Both the position numbers and the translations under genes were made by a program. From Metridium senile (taxonomy: Eukaryota > Cnidaria > Anthozoa > Actiniaria > Metridiidae), in assembly GCA_949775045.1 (NCBI GenBank), contig OX459104.1, positions 5,625,306 to 5,689,305 on the forward strand: a stretch of 64,000 nt of DNA, written 5' to 3'. Shown here in pieces: positions 24,601 through 33,300 of the stretch. The notes beneath the pieces were generated by a model. That model was not told where the DNA came from. It did not search any database and was given only the letters and a program-made list of their open reading frames with translations. Every line of letters begins with the position of its first letter. Positions within the stretch are counted from its first letter, which is position 1.

Positions 24601-27600
24601 GAGAAGTTTTTTATAATAATAAGAATAAGAATAAGAATAAGAAGAGTTATTATTATTTTATTATAAATCCAAGATGTTGAGATGCACATTTTAAAATCTG
24701 ATACCAAATCCCTCAATACGTTTCAGTTTGGGAGAATTCTTCTCATGTTGGGACTGATCTGCTCTTGAATTCTCTCAAACGCATCTTGGTTTTCATAAGA
24801 GTGTGAAAACAAAGAGGACGCATTTCAGTACTGTGAAGAAGGGTGCATTATGTTAATTATTATCCAACTAGTCATAGACATGTCCATGGATGCAAGTAAA
24901 AATATCGCAGGAGTAGCACTGGATGGAGTAAAAATATCCAGCGATATTTTTACTTGTCTATTTAGCCATCAAGTAAAACAATATTTTGCATTATAAAAGA
25001 ACAAAAACCTTTTGATTGGATAATAAATAGCTTATTAAACAGTTTGATGTGTAATATGGCAGGATATTTTACTTGTTAACTTGCATTTTGACTCGCTCTG
25101 AGGTTTGTCAAAATACAGCGTTTCACTCGTAAAATATCCAGCCATATTACACATCAAACTGCCAAATAAGATATATGTATTTATATATGTCCTGATTTGT
25201 AAAATATATTAAGTTTTAACTTGAAGCAATCTTTACTTCTGGCTTAAAATTTTAGGTCAAAACTGAAAAAACTGATCTAGACATTTTAGAATTCATTTAC
25301 ACATTTTGTGTTGGTGTTGTAATGGCAACAATCATGCACCTTTCATTTGTGATTTTATCTGCCAATACAAAATGCCCGCTCATGTTGTAAACATTACTAA
25401 ATATATCCAATATTTGTTTACACGCAGGGATTTAGTTAAAAATAATGATTACTTTTCTTCTGCGTTATGATTTATTATATAATAGATACCAAGCTTTAAG
25501 ATTACTAAATATCATAAATTTACCTTGTTACAAAATCAGACTCAGAGTCTGACGATGCCTTCTTCTTCTGTTTTCTCTTTCCTTTGACTTTCTTTCTCTT
25601 TCGTTTCTTTTTCTTTGCTGCAAGCTTCTTCTTTTTCTTTAATTTTTTCTTTTCTTTTTCTTCTGCAGATTCGGATGGAGTTTCCTTATATAGTCGTGTA
25701 CCATAAAAATACCAGTAGATGTTTCCTTGTGAATCTCTACCAAGTGGTTCCACCCGCAAACTGTCAGCGTCTAAGCCTTTAAGCAAGTCTTGGACGTCTG
25801 CAACGTCGAGACGGAAATCACAAAGATTGTGGAGGATCTCAACTTTCTGATGTATTGTAAGAGAGCTGTGGAGTAATATAGCAAGGCAGAGATAACTTTA
25901 ATGTGAATTAATCAATCAATCAACATATACTCCTAATTAACTGTTCTTATAAGAGCAATTATGTGACATTATATTAGAGGAGATTAACTTCAGGCTTTAT
26001 TAGATTAACATAGGAATAAGAAAAAAACAACATTTTGGCAAACAGATCAAAAATATTAAAAGACTGAGCTAAATTGAATATTTTTCTAATTTTCTAAAAA
26101 ACTATTATTGATATTGATAAAAAATATATAATTATAAAATATTATTGAAACTTGTTAATGAAGGATGATAATGTCCTCGTACAATTATTTTCAATAATAT
26201 TTTACTTATAATATAACAATAATGATACCCACATTTTGTCTACACAGATAATACCACAGAGTTCCTATATAATTAGAGTAAAGAAATTTAAAACTTGTAT
26301 ATTAAAAAGAGTTACTAAACTGACATTTAGACATAATGCTTTTTTTGTTTATTAAAATGAAGGATTAAAGTCTGAGCCATCGTGCAATAAGTTCATTTCT
26401 TTTTTTTATTTTCTTCAAAACATCAGGAGTTTATACTCTCTTTAGTATACAAATAAAATTTAAACTTTTTTGCTTATACTCAAACTGTTACCTTAGAAAC
26501 ACTTGTCGCAGGGAACAACAGGAATTTAAACAACACAAAATAATGAAAAATAACACACATATCAACTTAGGAAACATGGCAACTAATGTCATTTTCAAAA
26601 TTACAACTACACAGTCATAACAAAAAATGTAAACAATTTTCTAATGAATGACAATTTCACAAAGAAAACACCATGAAAGTTAATTGGAAAATAGAAAAGG
26701 AAAATAGAAACACTTAATTAGGCAGTATATGTCTATTGTAAGTCTCAATTTACGTTGAAGTGTCAGTATCAAAGATTTTAAATGTAATAATTTATTATCT
26801 TTTCGTGTTGAAAAACTCTCACTTGTTAAAGATCTTTTCAACACTCAAAGATAAAAATTGTAGATCTCTGTGCACCCATGTAATATCCTCTATGTAATTA
26901 CAGTATCATTGTAAATTAGTTTATCTTTAGGGAAGATAGCTACATATATCCTATTTCTTCAAGTAAAAATCACACAAAAAAAACTAAATAACAAAAAGTT
27001 TGAAATAACAAAAGCTTAAAATAGAGTGGTTGATGATAGCGTTCACAGGTTAAAAGTAAAAGTGCAACTTGTTTGACTCCAGACAAGGCATGCATTCTAT
27101 TATTACAGACGGCAATATTGAGAGCAGGAAGAGGTCAGAGAAGAAAATGCATTAATAGAATTGTGACGCCTACTAATAAAGGATCTGTAATCAATTTAGA
27201 AACCATTATTAAGCTATTTTTAGCCTCAAAACTTAATACAAGTGTCAAGTAATCATCAAATTCAACAATTATTTGCCTTTGTCAAGGAGTGAATCACATG
27301 AATTGTAACAATTAACACAGTGATCATTTTGTAAACTTAATGAGTGAAAAGTCATGACAACTGAAAAGTAGAATTTGAAATAGTGACTATTTTCTCTAGT
27401 CAAAATAATGGTTGTTTCCGATAATTGTTTATATGTCAAAGGAATGATTTTGAAAACAAATTGGCAGGAAACAGACGAAGCATTCAATTCCAAATAAAAA
27501 CAACCAGTAACAAGGTCCACAACTTTGTAACAACAAAAGCCATCTATGATGTCAGAAATTCAAAGAAGTTTGAAGAGTAAAGGTGTAGTGTTTTATTTAG

Positions 27601-29492
27601 GATACAAAACAAATAAAATTGATCAACAGAAATATTGATTTTATATGCAAATTCTGAGTAAGAACGCAACAAAGGTCAATATTGAGTGGTTTGAGGTTCA
27701 CATTTTGATCGGAAAACATAATACATTTTCAATGATTCTTTGAAACAATAAAATCCTTTCAACAATTAACAAAATAGATGTCTGTATTTTAAGCTTTAAA
27801 CATATATTCACCTGTATAAATTGTCTTTTAGAGGGTTTTCTTTATTGAGTTCGTCTTCCCATCTAATTTTCAAGACTTGAGATAAAAATGGTTCAAAATT
27901 GTCAGCGCTGTGGACAAAAAGAGAAGTTTTAGAGAGTTACAAAAAGATGATAAAAGCAACACATGTGTTGGCCATATAAACGGACAAATATTGCTTCCCA
28001 AAAACAAACACAAACCGTGTACACATAGAAAAATATTGTCGTATGGAAACGACAAAACTTTGAACAACACAAAACGATGAAAAATAAACACATTTGTACT
28101 TAGGAAATATGGCAATTAATGTCATTTTCAAAATTACACTATAAACCGTCGTAGGAAATTGTAAACAATTTTTTAATCAATGACAATTTCACAAAGATAA
28201 CATCGCAAACGTTTATGGCGCTGAAAAAAGTAAATAATAGATAGAGATTTTCAGCGAAGTGGTGATCTTATTGTGAAAGTATATACGCTTACACGTATAC
28301 ACCAAGAAGGGCGAAACGCGAAGAAACGAGGCAGAAAGTTTGTCTTAATAAATCTCTTTGTAATCATGAAATTGTCACTTGAAAATTAAACAATTTCAAT
28401 GAGAAACAGCTTGAAAATGGATATATCAATTAATGAATAAAGTATCTCAACCAAATGACGATATATGGAAAGCATACGATTTAGTGAGTTTGGTCATTGC
28501 AAACGCAACTGTCAACAATTTTCGTGTAAATTTCGTTTGAACACTAGGGTTTATTTTGTGCTGTTTTCTAACCTTAGTTTGCCAAGTTGACTTTCTAAAT
28601 CCTTCTGTACAATTTTCAGAGACATTTAAGATAGTAGCAAGACAATAAAAGGATTACAAAGAAAGGGCCCTAACACGAATTTTCACGTTGAAAAGTAGAA
28701 ACACTCATTATAATGGCAACAACGTCTAAAGATGAAACATTGATCAAAGGTCTTTTTTTGTTAGCAGTAAGGTCAACTAATAGACATTGTTACTACATAA
28801 AGGAAAGATGGCCTTGATAGTTTATATCTAAATTGATAAAATGAAGAAGAAAATTCCACTTACTGAATGTCGTTGGTTTCAAACAGACCTTTCAACAAGC
28901 GCGCATGAAGGTCGCCCAGAAACGTGCTGTTTAGTGTTGTACCACCATCAACTGTCCCGTCTAACAATAAAGCTTCCTCAAGATCCTAAAGGATTAGAAA
29001 AATACACTCTGATCTTTAACAATAAATCCTTCACATCATCAAAAAAGCCGAGTAAAAACAAGCCATTGAAATTTACATGCAACTTACATGACTGAAATCA
29101 ACATGAAATTTATTCAAATAAAGATCGTTGTGAAAAGTTCCCAGGTCAGATCTGATTTAGATCAATCCACAATCTAACCAAATTGTAATCCAAGAAATCT
29201 AACAAAGTTTACACCTAAAAACTTGCCTGGATCATTCAAAGAAGAAAAAAAGTTCAAAGATTTTTCGTAAAACTTTCACGGCTCTTTTACCTCGATTTCA
29301 AAGTCAGTCAATCCAAAAGCGGTCCTGAATAACGAGCAAAAATGTGCGATGCTAGGCACTTCCCACCAAGAACGAATATCTAAGGACATAAAGGTATAAA
29401 CAGTTTACAATTTGACAATATAGTTAGTGTGGAGTAAGTTCCGATTAACCGAAAAAATAGACGAATAATGAGAAGCTACAAATACCTTCCAT
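10512..29492 (-). CDS. cecr2: CECR2 orthologue, bromodomain chromatin-remodelling factor (14 coding exons, whole gene)
   Basis: The family pairs with an ISWI-type ATPase (SNF2L) in the nuclear CERF remodelling complex and reads acetyl-lysine through one bromodomain. I joined 14 exons by GT-AG sites and phase, giving 4,227 nt, 1,408 residues plus stop, close to the roughly 1,480 of the human protein. Order: N-terminal [20 protein letters not shown] block, [27 protein letters not shown] block, Lys-rich stretch, Glu-rich coiled segment, bromodomain (about residues 430-535), then a long Gln/Met/Pro-rich low-complexity tail. All three long conserved blocks match CECR2 as I know it. The start (ATG at 29,490-29,492) was chosen because it is the only nearby ATG giving the phase exon 2 needs; exon 1 codes only seven bases. 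The gene diverges from lrriq1. The first and last exons are the least certain parts. Confidence 0.93.
10655..10890. mobile_element. Palindromic MITE, AAAGGTAGCCGGGCCTTT family
   Basis: Inverted arms CTTGAAAGGTAGCCGGGCCT and its complement, with GAAGCGAGACGAACGTTGA paired further in. Related pieces occur at about 8,683-8,870 and 31,790-32,202 (with CAGTTCCCTG ends). Confidence 0.75.
10887..11251. mobile_element. Foldback element, AGAGTCCTTAA ends
   Basis: Ends AGAGTCCTTAAGTGATGACG and inverted TGACGTCACAGTTAAGGACT. Inner arms GGCCACTTGAATATATAATT and AATTATATATTCAAGTGGCC are an exact 20-base inverted match. Lies in CECR2 intron 13. Confidence 0.8.
12595..12835 (+). repeat. ~250-bp dispersed repeat family, copy 1
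   Basis: Begins ATTCATTAATAATTAATGAG and includes AAGAATTCACGTCCGTGACG, TTTTCTCGGCCAGATTTACA and AATTTTAGTAAAATATGAAA. Other copies are at 14,133, 18,229, 18,562, 25,180, 43,925 (inverted) and 49,741. Class unresolved: no TIRs or coding capacity. Confidence 0.85.
12836..13107. mobile_element. TIR element with ~60-bp terminal repeats
   Basis: TACACCTAATCCAAAAAACG at the left and CGTTTTTTGGATTAGGTGTA at the right. The arms continue with GCCGCACAGTCCTCGCGCCA and its inverse. A TA at each end fits a Tc1/mariner-type target. It interrupts a copy of the ~250-bp dispersed repeat. Confidence 0.85.
13205..13422. mobile_element. Palindromic MITE, GGCCCGGGCAAACG family, copy 1
   Basis: Ends GGGCCCGGGCAAACGGCTTC and inverted GAAGCCGTTTGCCCAGGCCT, with inner TTCGATTTTGTTGAA arms and many CAACA boxes. 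Relatives lie at 53,100-53,284 and 63,400-63,584. Confidence 0.85.
13578..13673. repeat. (AAT)n microsatellite in CECR2 intron 12
   Basis: About 96 bp of uninterrupted AAT/TAA triplets between exons 12 and 13 of cecr2. It gives a poly-Asn or poly-Ile frame that is not a gene. Confidence 0.95.
14133..14395 (+). repeat. ~250-bp dispersed repeat family, copy 2 (most complete)
   Basis: Starts ATTCATGAATAATTAATGAG and ends around TATTGTATATAGTACTTA. Near the end, GTATATCTCATACAGATCGG partly mirrors GTATATCCGATACAGATTC near the start, so the element carries an internal hairpin. Confidence 0.85.
15274..15381 (-). repeat. cecr2: 27-bp coding minisatellite in CECR2 exon 11 (4 copies)
   Basis: Four head-to-tail 27-bp units at 15274-15300, 15301-15327, 15328-15354 and 15355-15381 encode (QRAQMDQMA)x4. 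Units differ only at a few third positions (ctg/ttg, atc/att). Copy number should vary between individuals without breaking the frame. Confidence 0.95.
16439..20854 (-). CDS. cecr2: CECR2 exons 8-10: bromodomain and start of the Pro/Met-rich tail
   Basis: Exons 20568-20854, 18942-19068 and 16439-17071. Exon 8 is Glu/Arg-rich, then enters the bromodomain at [21 protein letters not shown]. The WPF shelf is residues 445-447. Exon 9 begins [17 protein letters not shown] and holds the acetyl-lysine-binding pair Tyr501-Asn502 in CDEYNGP. Exon 10 completes helix C ([20 protein letters not shown]), followed by an acidic stretch [12 protein letters not shown] and a basic [16 protein letters not shown] segment, then Met/Pro/Gln-rich tail. 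All bromodomain residues I would check are present, so it should bind acetylated histones (inference). Confidence 0.95.
17165..17866. mobile_element. Two nested foldbacks in CECR2 intron 9
   Basis: Outer arms GGCCATGTTTTAAATGAGGA (17,169 region) and TCCTCATTTAGAACATGGCC (17,839 region) flank the block. Inner arms GTATTCGTATAACCCACTTT (17,242 region) and AAAGTGGATTATACGAATAC (17,520 region) enclose an unrelated ~300-bp element. No coding capacity. Confidence 0.75.
18229..18868 (+). repeat. Two adjacent diverged copies of the ~250-bp dispersed repeat
   Basis: Copies start about 18,229 and 18,562. Each begins with ATTAATAATTCATGAG or a close variant and contains AAAAGAAATCNTNACC. Each ends in a hairpin; the second is GTTGTATCGGCGATACAATC pairing with GATTGTATCTGCCGATACAA (18,785-18,843). 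The spacer is rich in ACACTGCACT repeats. Confidence 0.75.
19213..19803. mobile_element. Non-autonomous DNA transposon with TIRs and GTGACGGACATTACA repeats
   Basis: Termini GGGCCATTCCAC and GTGGAATGACCC are inverted copies. Four copies of (G)TGAYGGACATTACA lie at about 19,226, 19,395, 19,586 and 19,607, in the manner of subterminal transposase-binding repeats (inference). AAAA flanks both ends. 591 bp, with no transposase. It sits in CECR2 intron 8. Confidence 0.8.
19860..19990 (-). mobile_element. SINE family A, old 3' fragment
   Basis: ATGTCTCAATCTTCTAGCCA and CCTACTAATGGGGAAACCCC match the 3' region of family A with many changes. Confidence 0.7.
20010..20165. mobile_element. Palindromic MITE, TTTTTAGCTGCCGNCAAT family, copy 1
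   Basis: Arms TTTTAGCTGCCGCCAATCAA and TTGATTGACGGCAGCTAAA, with outer ACATTCCCACGGCTTATTGT and ACAACAAGCCGTTGAAATGT. A second copy is at 32,500-32,660. Confidence 0.8.
20925..21470 (-). repeat. Dispersed repeat (inverted copy) carrying an inner palindrome
   Basis: Same family as 8,245-8,545. About 190 extra bases at 21,055-21,245 form an inverted repeat (GATACAGATGTTTGTATAT and its complement; GTTCCCCTCC and GGAGGGGAAC), which looks like a nested foldback insertion. Confidence 0.75.
21773..22055. mobile_element. MITE with CCAGGTGAT termini, copy 1
   Basis: Starts TACCAGGTGATTTTTGCG and ends GCGAGATCACCTGGTA. The interior has CTCTGCTGCTCTATCAGCAA and AAAACAAAACGCAAATGCCT. A second copy is at 38,010-38,337. 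A flanking TA would fit a mariner-type element. Confidence 0.8.
22386..23826 (-). CDS. cecr2: CECR2 exons 6-7: acidic and coiled-coil linker
   Basis: Exon 6 is 23595-23826 and exon 7 is 22386-22602. Exon 6 opens with a serine/glutamate run, then [18 protein letters not shown] and [21 protein letters not shown], which line up with the CECR2 block around WRQVTESF...LLSEDFLPEI in vertebrates. Exon 7 is Glu/Arg/Lys-rich ([20 protein letters not shown]), a predicted coiled coil. The donor of exon 6 opens within about 10 bases into an 18-base satellite. A duplicated copy of the exon 6 acceptor lies 75 bases upstream (exon start 23,901) and is in frame with no stop, so a 25-residue longer form is possible. 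Confidence 0.9.
23240..23585. repeat. 18-bp satellite next to the CECR2 exon 6 donor
   Basis: About 19 copies of an 18-bp unit (four CAT/ATC triplets plus TTGCCAC) occupy the first part of CECR2 intron 6, starting about ten bases from the donor. It is open in several frames on both strands, which creates long false ORFs. To its left, 22,851-23,239, is a looser CAT/CAC-rich microsatellite. Confidence 0.9.
24337..24466 (-). mobile_element. SINE family A, 5'-truncated copy
   Basis: ACGTCTCAATCTTCTAGCTG, GACGCAGTGCACCCTACTAA and ACAACTCGGCCCACATGTTC match the 3' part of the 52,762 element. The tRNA-like head is absent. Confidence 0.88.
25030..25165. mobile_element. Inverted repeat in CECR2 intron 5
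   Basis: AGTTTGATGTGTAATATGGC at about 25,040 and its complement GCCATATTACACATCAAACT near 25,142, with GGATATTTTAC/GTAAAATATCC pairing inside. Just to the left, 24,900-24,960, is another short hairpin (GTAAAAATATC pairs). Confidence 0.7.
25524..29492 (-). CDS. cecr2: CECR2 exons 1-5: N-terminal conserved region
   Basis: Exons 29486-29492, 29291-29379, 28864-28985, 27812-27907 and 25524-25865. They encode residues 1-218. Exon 2 reads [22 protein letters not shown], almost the vertebrate CECR2 sequence. Exon 3 continues with [10 protein letters not shown]. Exon 5 carries the diagnostic [19 protein letters not shown] and [13 protein letters not shown] motifs, the part shared with WSTF/BAZ-type remodelling subunits that contacts the ISWI partner in related proteins (inference for this one). 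It ends in a stretch of about 40 residues rich in lysine that looks like a nuclear-localisation/DNA-contact segment. Each junction keeps the frame; exon lengths are 7, 89, 122, 96 and 342 nt. Confidence 0.9.
25866..27811. other. CECR2 intron 4: AT-rich, one dispersed repeat
   Basis: Apart from the direct repeat at 26,523-26,690 I see no element. Many A- and T-runs give short false ORFs. Confidence 0.5.
26523..26690. repeat. Direct repeat shared with 28,063-28,213
   Basis: ATGTCATTTTCAAAATTACA, GTAAACAATTTT and ATGACAATTTCACAAAGA recur in the same order and orientation at 28,063-28,213. Both lie in CECR2 introns, separated by exon 4. Confidence 0.8.
28063..28213. repeat. Direct repeat shared with 26,523-26,690
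   Basis: Second copy of the AT-rich dispersed segment, about 80% similar by eye, in CECR2 intron 3. Confidence 0.8.
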
Positions 29493-30393
29493 GACATGCC
29501 ATGAAAACAGATGGCATAGCACACAATGACGACACTCGGTGATGGCCCTGGAACTAACCACATACGGGACTTGAAGCGTAAAGGGGCTCGTTTGAACGCG
29601 CCAAAATTAACCCAACAGTTTGTGGAACCTCTGTTTATAGACCATTCATATATCGACCGGGGTTTTTATTTAAATGATAAACCCGGGGATAAACCATACA
29701 AATATATTTATTGAAAAGTTCTCGTTTATACGATCAGCTCTATGTTAGGACCATAATATTCTTAATTCTAATTTATTTTGAAAAAAAAAAAAAAAAAGCC
29801 AAAAAGTTTTGTAAAACGAAAATAAAAAAATTACGATTTTTATAAATTTAGAAAAATTATGTGGGACGACCAGTAGTTTTATTGCACAGTTCGCCGTTTA
29901 ACTTTATTAAAAAATTAACTTACTTAAAATTAAATAATAAAAAACTTGTGTAATTAAAAAAAAAAACGAAAATAAAATGAAGCCCCATAAAATAATGAAA
30001 ATTAATTAAAGAAATCCACATCATTTTGAGGGCTTTTTTGATAAGTAAAATAAAGCCCCTTTTTCCAGTTCATAAAATTTCGTCCAAGCATCAATATTAC
30101 TTTTGAATAATTAATCACGCAAAAAACCTATTCGCACAAATAAGGAAAACAGGTACATCATATTGACAGTTGAAATTATATTTTTTTGGGGGAAAAAAAA
30201 ACAACTTTTTTATATTTCAAGATCTCGTTATAAATAATAAAAGTCTAAGTGTGCGTTGTATTCTGGGTAACCAAGATGGCGGCTTTAATCAAAACTGCGG
30301 GACGTTGTTGTTGTTTGTGGTTCTTGTAGACGATCACAATGACTGATCAACGCTCTAGAAGTGTAAATAAATAGCCAATAATGTGATTTAATA
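29493..30393. promoter_or_regulatory. Shared divergent promoter region between CECR2 and LRRIQ1
   Basis: The 901 bases between the two start codons should hold both promoters. On the lrriq1 side the sequence CAAGATGGCGGC at 30,272-30,283 matches the YY1 site often found just downstream of TATA-less animal transcription starts. On the cecr2 side GCGCCAAAA at 29,598-29,606 resembles an E2F site (weak evidence). The middle (29,760-30,230) is extremely AT-rich with several A-runs. Transcription starts cannot be placed without RNA data. Confidence 0.6.
30276..30329 (+). other. Upstream ORF overlapping the YY1-like site, 5' of LRRIQ1
   Basis: The ATG inside the AAGATGGCGGC motif opens a 17-codon reading frame (begins MAALIKTAGR) that stops at 30,327-30,329, 64 bases before the lrriq1 start. 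If transcription begins at or before the motif, this uORF is in the leader. Whether it is in the mRNA is unknown. Confidence 0.4.
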
Positions 30394-33300
30394 ATGACGC
30401 GAATCGTTGACGACGATGATGCTGAAATTGAGGCCGAAATTCAGAGAGAACTTGATGCAATTTCAGCGGAAAATTTGGAAATTGAAGATTTGGAGGAAGA
30501 TGAAAGCTCGTTTGAACTAACGGACAAGGTAGCCCTTACACTTACAATGTTTTTTTTTGAATACTCAAATTATTTATTTATACTTCATTTTCCAATTGCA
30601 AATTAATCTCGGTGAGATTGTTCTAAGCGTAAAAAATAATTTAATTTGAAAGGAGGGTCGTTGCCTAAGCAACGATATATATATGTTAAAGCGAAATCAC
30701 TGCGAATTAATGACTTTTGAAGTAATAGACTTGTAAACTGTCTTTTCTTCAAGATATACCTTCTGAATGATAGATTAAGGAAGTATTTAGCGCAAGGGTT
30801 AAGGCCTTTACTTATCTGTTAGATTCGTTTTGATTAATATCATACGATATCTGCAGATTGAGTTGAGGTAAACAGTGAGTTGTCATATCGCTGCATTCGT
30901 ACCATTCACACTAGGTTTGGGAAATAAATCAACTTGGAGTATGTCTATTGTGAAATTGTTTATGTCTACTTGGACAGCTACTGGTAGATTATGCAATGTC
31001 GTCCACATATATACTGATAGTGTTTACTATTATCACCACGACTATCATCACCATGATCATCATAATTATCATCACCATCATCATCACCATCATCATCATA
31101 ATTATCATCACCATCATCATCAAAATCATCATCATAATTATCATCACTATTATCATCTCCATCATCATCACCATTATCATCACCATAACAGAGCTGCCAA
31201 CCCCGGACAAATTCAAATCTTGAGTTCAGGATAATTGAGAAAAAGTCCGCTATTTTGATCGATAAACTCCGAATTTCCGCCATCTTGTTTATCTCGTCAA
31301 AAGTTCCGAACCAAAAAAAAAAAAACCTCCGTACATATAAAATCACAGGCAAATCTATCGATTTTATCCATTATCCGGGAGATTTACCCGTTATCCGGGA
31401 GATTTTAATCTTATCCGGGAGACCGGGAGACAAGGCTCAAATTCTGGAGACTCCCGGATTATCCAGGAGGGTTGGCAGCTATGCATAATCATCACCATTA
31501 TCATCTCCATCATCATCACCATTATCATCACCATCATCATCACCATTATCATCACCATCATCATCATAATTATTACCATCATAATTATCATCACTATTAT
31601 CATCACAATCATCATAATTATCATCACCATCATCATCAAAATCATCATCATAATTATCATCATCATCACCACCATCATCATAATTATCATCGATCGATCA
31701 CCATAAATATTATCATCAAAATCATCATGATAATTATCATCACCATTATCATCAAAATCATCATTAATATCAATACTAAAATAGTCCCCTTTGAACCATC
31801 TTGAAAGGTAGCTGGGCCTTTGCATCAAAGCAAGGTCAAAGTTGGGCTTGCAATGATAGAAATACATGAATAATTGTTTCTGTCATTGCAAGCTCAATGT
31901 TTGTCTCGTTTCCATGCAAAAACCTGCAATCATGTGAAAAATTGTTGGGACATTGTCACTTTTTTATGAGCGTTTTTGTTTGCGTTTCAAAAAATATAGA
32001 AAATCTATCAATTTGATTTGCAAACCCCCTTCACCCCTAAGCAATATTGATTGGCCTTTCAAATTACAACCGTTTCACTGCACATACCCACAATTCAACA
32101 TTGATTCGTTTTTTCATGTAAAAAACAGATAATGTCCCAAGGTATTTTGCACATGATTGTTGCTACCTTTCAAGATTGCACAGGGAACTGTGAAGGGGAC
32201 TGTTATCATCATCATCCTCACTATTGACACCACTATCATCATAAACATAATCATCATCATCACCATGAATATTGACATCAACATCATCACCACCAACATC
32301 ATTCTCCTCCTCATCACCATCATCATTATTGACACCACTTAATCATCATAAACATAATCATCATCATCATTATTGACAGCACTATCATCATAAACGTATC
32401 ATCATCATCACCGATATTGACATCACCATTACCATCAACAACATCATCAACACCAACATCGCCATCATATATGAGTGTTAATGTGGTCTTCATCTTTCTG
32501 CGAACTCAGAAATTCCCATGGCCACTTGTGAAATACGTTTTTGGCTGCTGTTAATTAGTCAGCACCTATATTTTTGATTGACGGCAGCTAAAAACGTATT
32601 TTGCAACTACCGGTAACCGTTGAAATGTCTGAGTTCGCAGAAAGTCGAAAACGGCTGCCGCAGTAACTTGTTGTTGTTTCACAGGACGACAATCCTTTAC
32701 CAGAGTCCATTGAGGAGTACCTCAGGTTTGTCCAGTCAAGAACTGACAACATACAACAAGAAGTCAATGAGTGTGATACTGTTTTACAGAACAATATATT
32801 AGGTAAGTATTATTATATATGAACAGGTTCCCATTTAAATCTGTACTTTCCCATTTAAATCTGTACTTATGCAAATTGTGTTGATGTATGCTAAACACAC
32901 AGATCAACCAATCAGAGTATATTATTTCTGAAGTGAACTTCTCTGATTGGTTGATCTGTGTGTTTAGCACACATCAACAAAATTTGCATAAGTACAGATT
33001 TAAATGGGAAAGTACAGATTTAAATAGGAACCTGTTTATGATAACTATTCCATACTCTTGGAGACAATCTTGATAAAAACAAAAACATAATAAATAAAGA
33101 AATAAACAACTCTATTTAATGTGATATTGTTTTACAGAACAATATATTCGGTAAGTATTATGATAAATTTCCTATACTCTTTGAGAGGATCTTTTCACAC
33201 AAAAAAAACTTAACAAATAAACAACTGAGGTCATGTGACCCAACCTAACTTAAATCCATCAGCAATGCCAAAATGATGTCCAAAAATGGAAAGAGCATGT

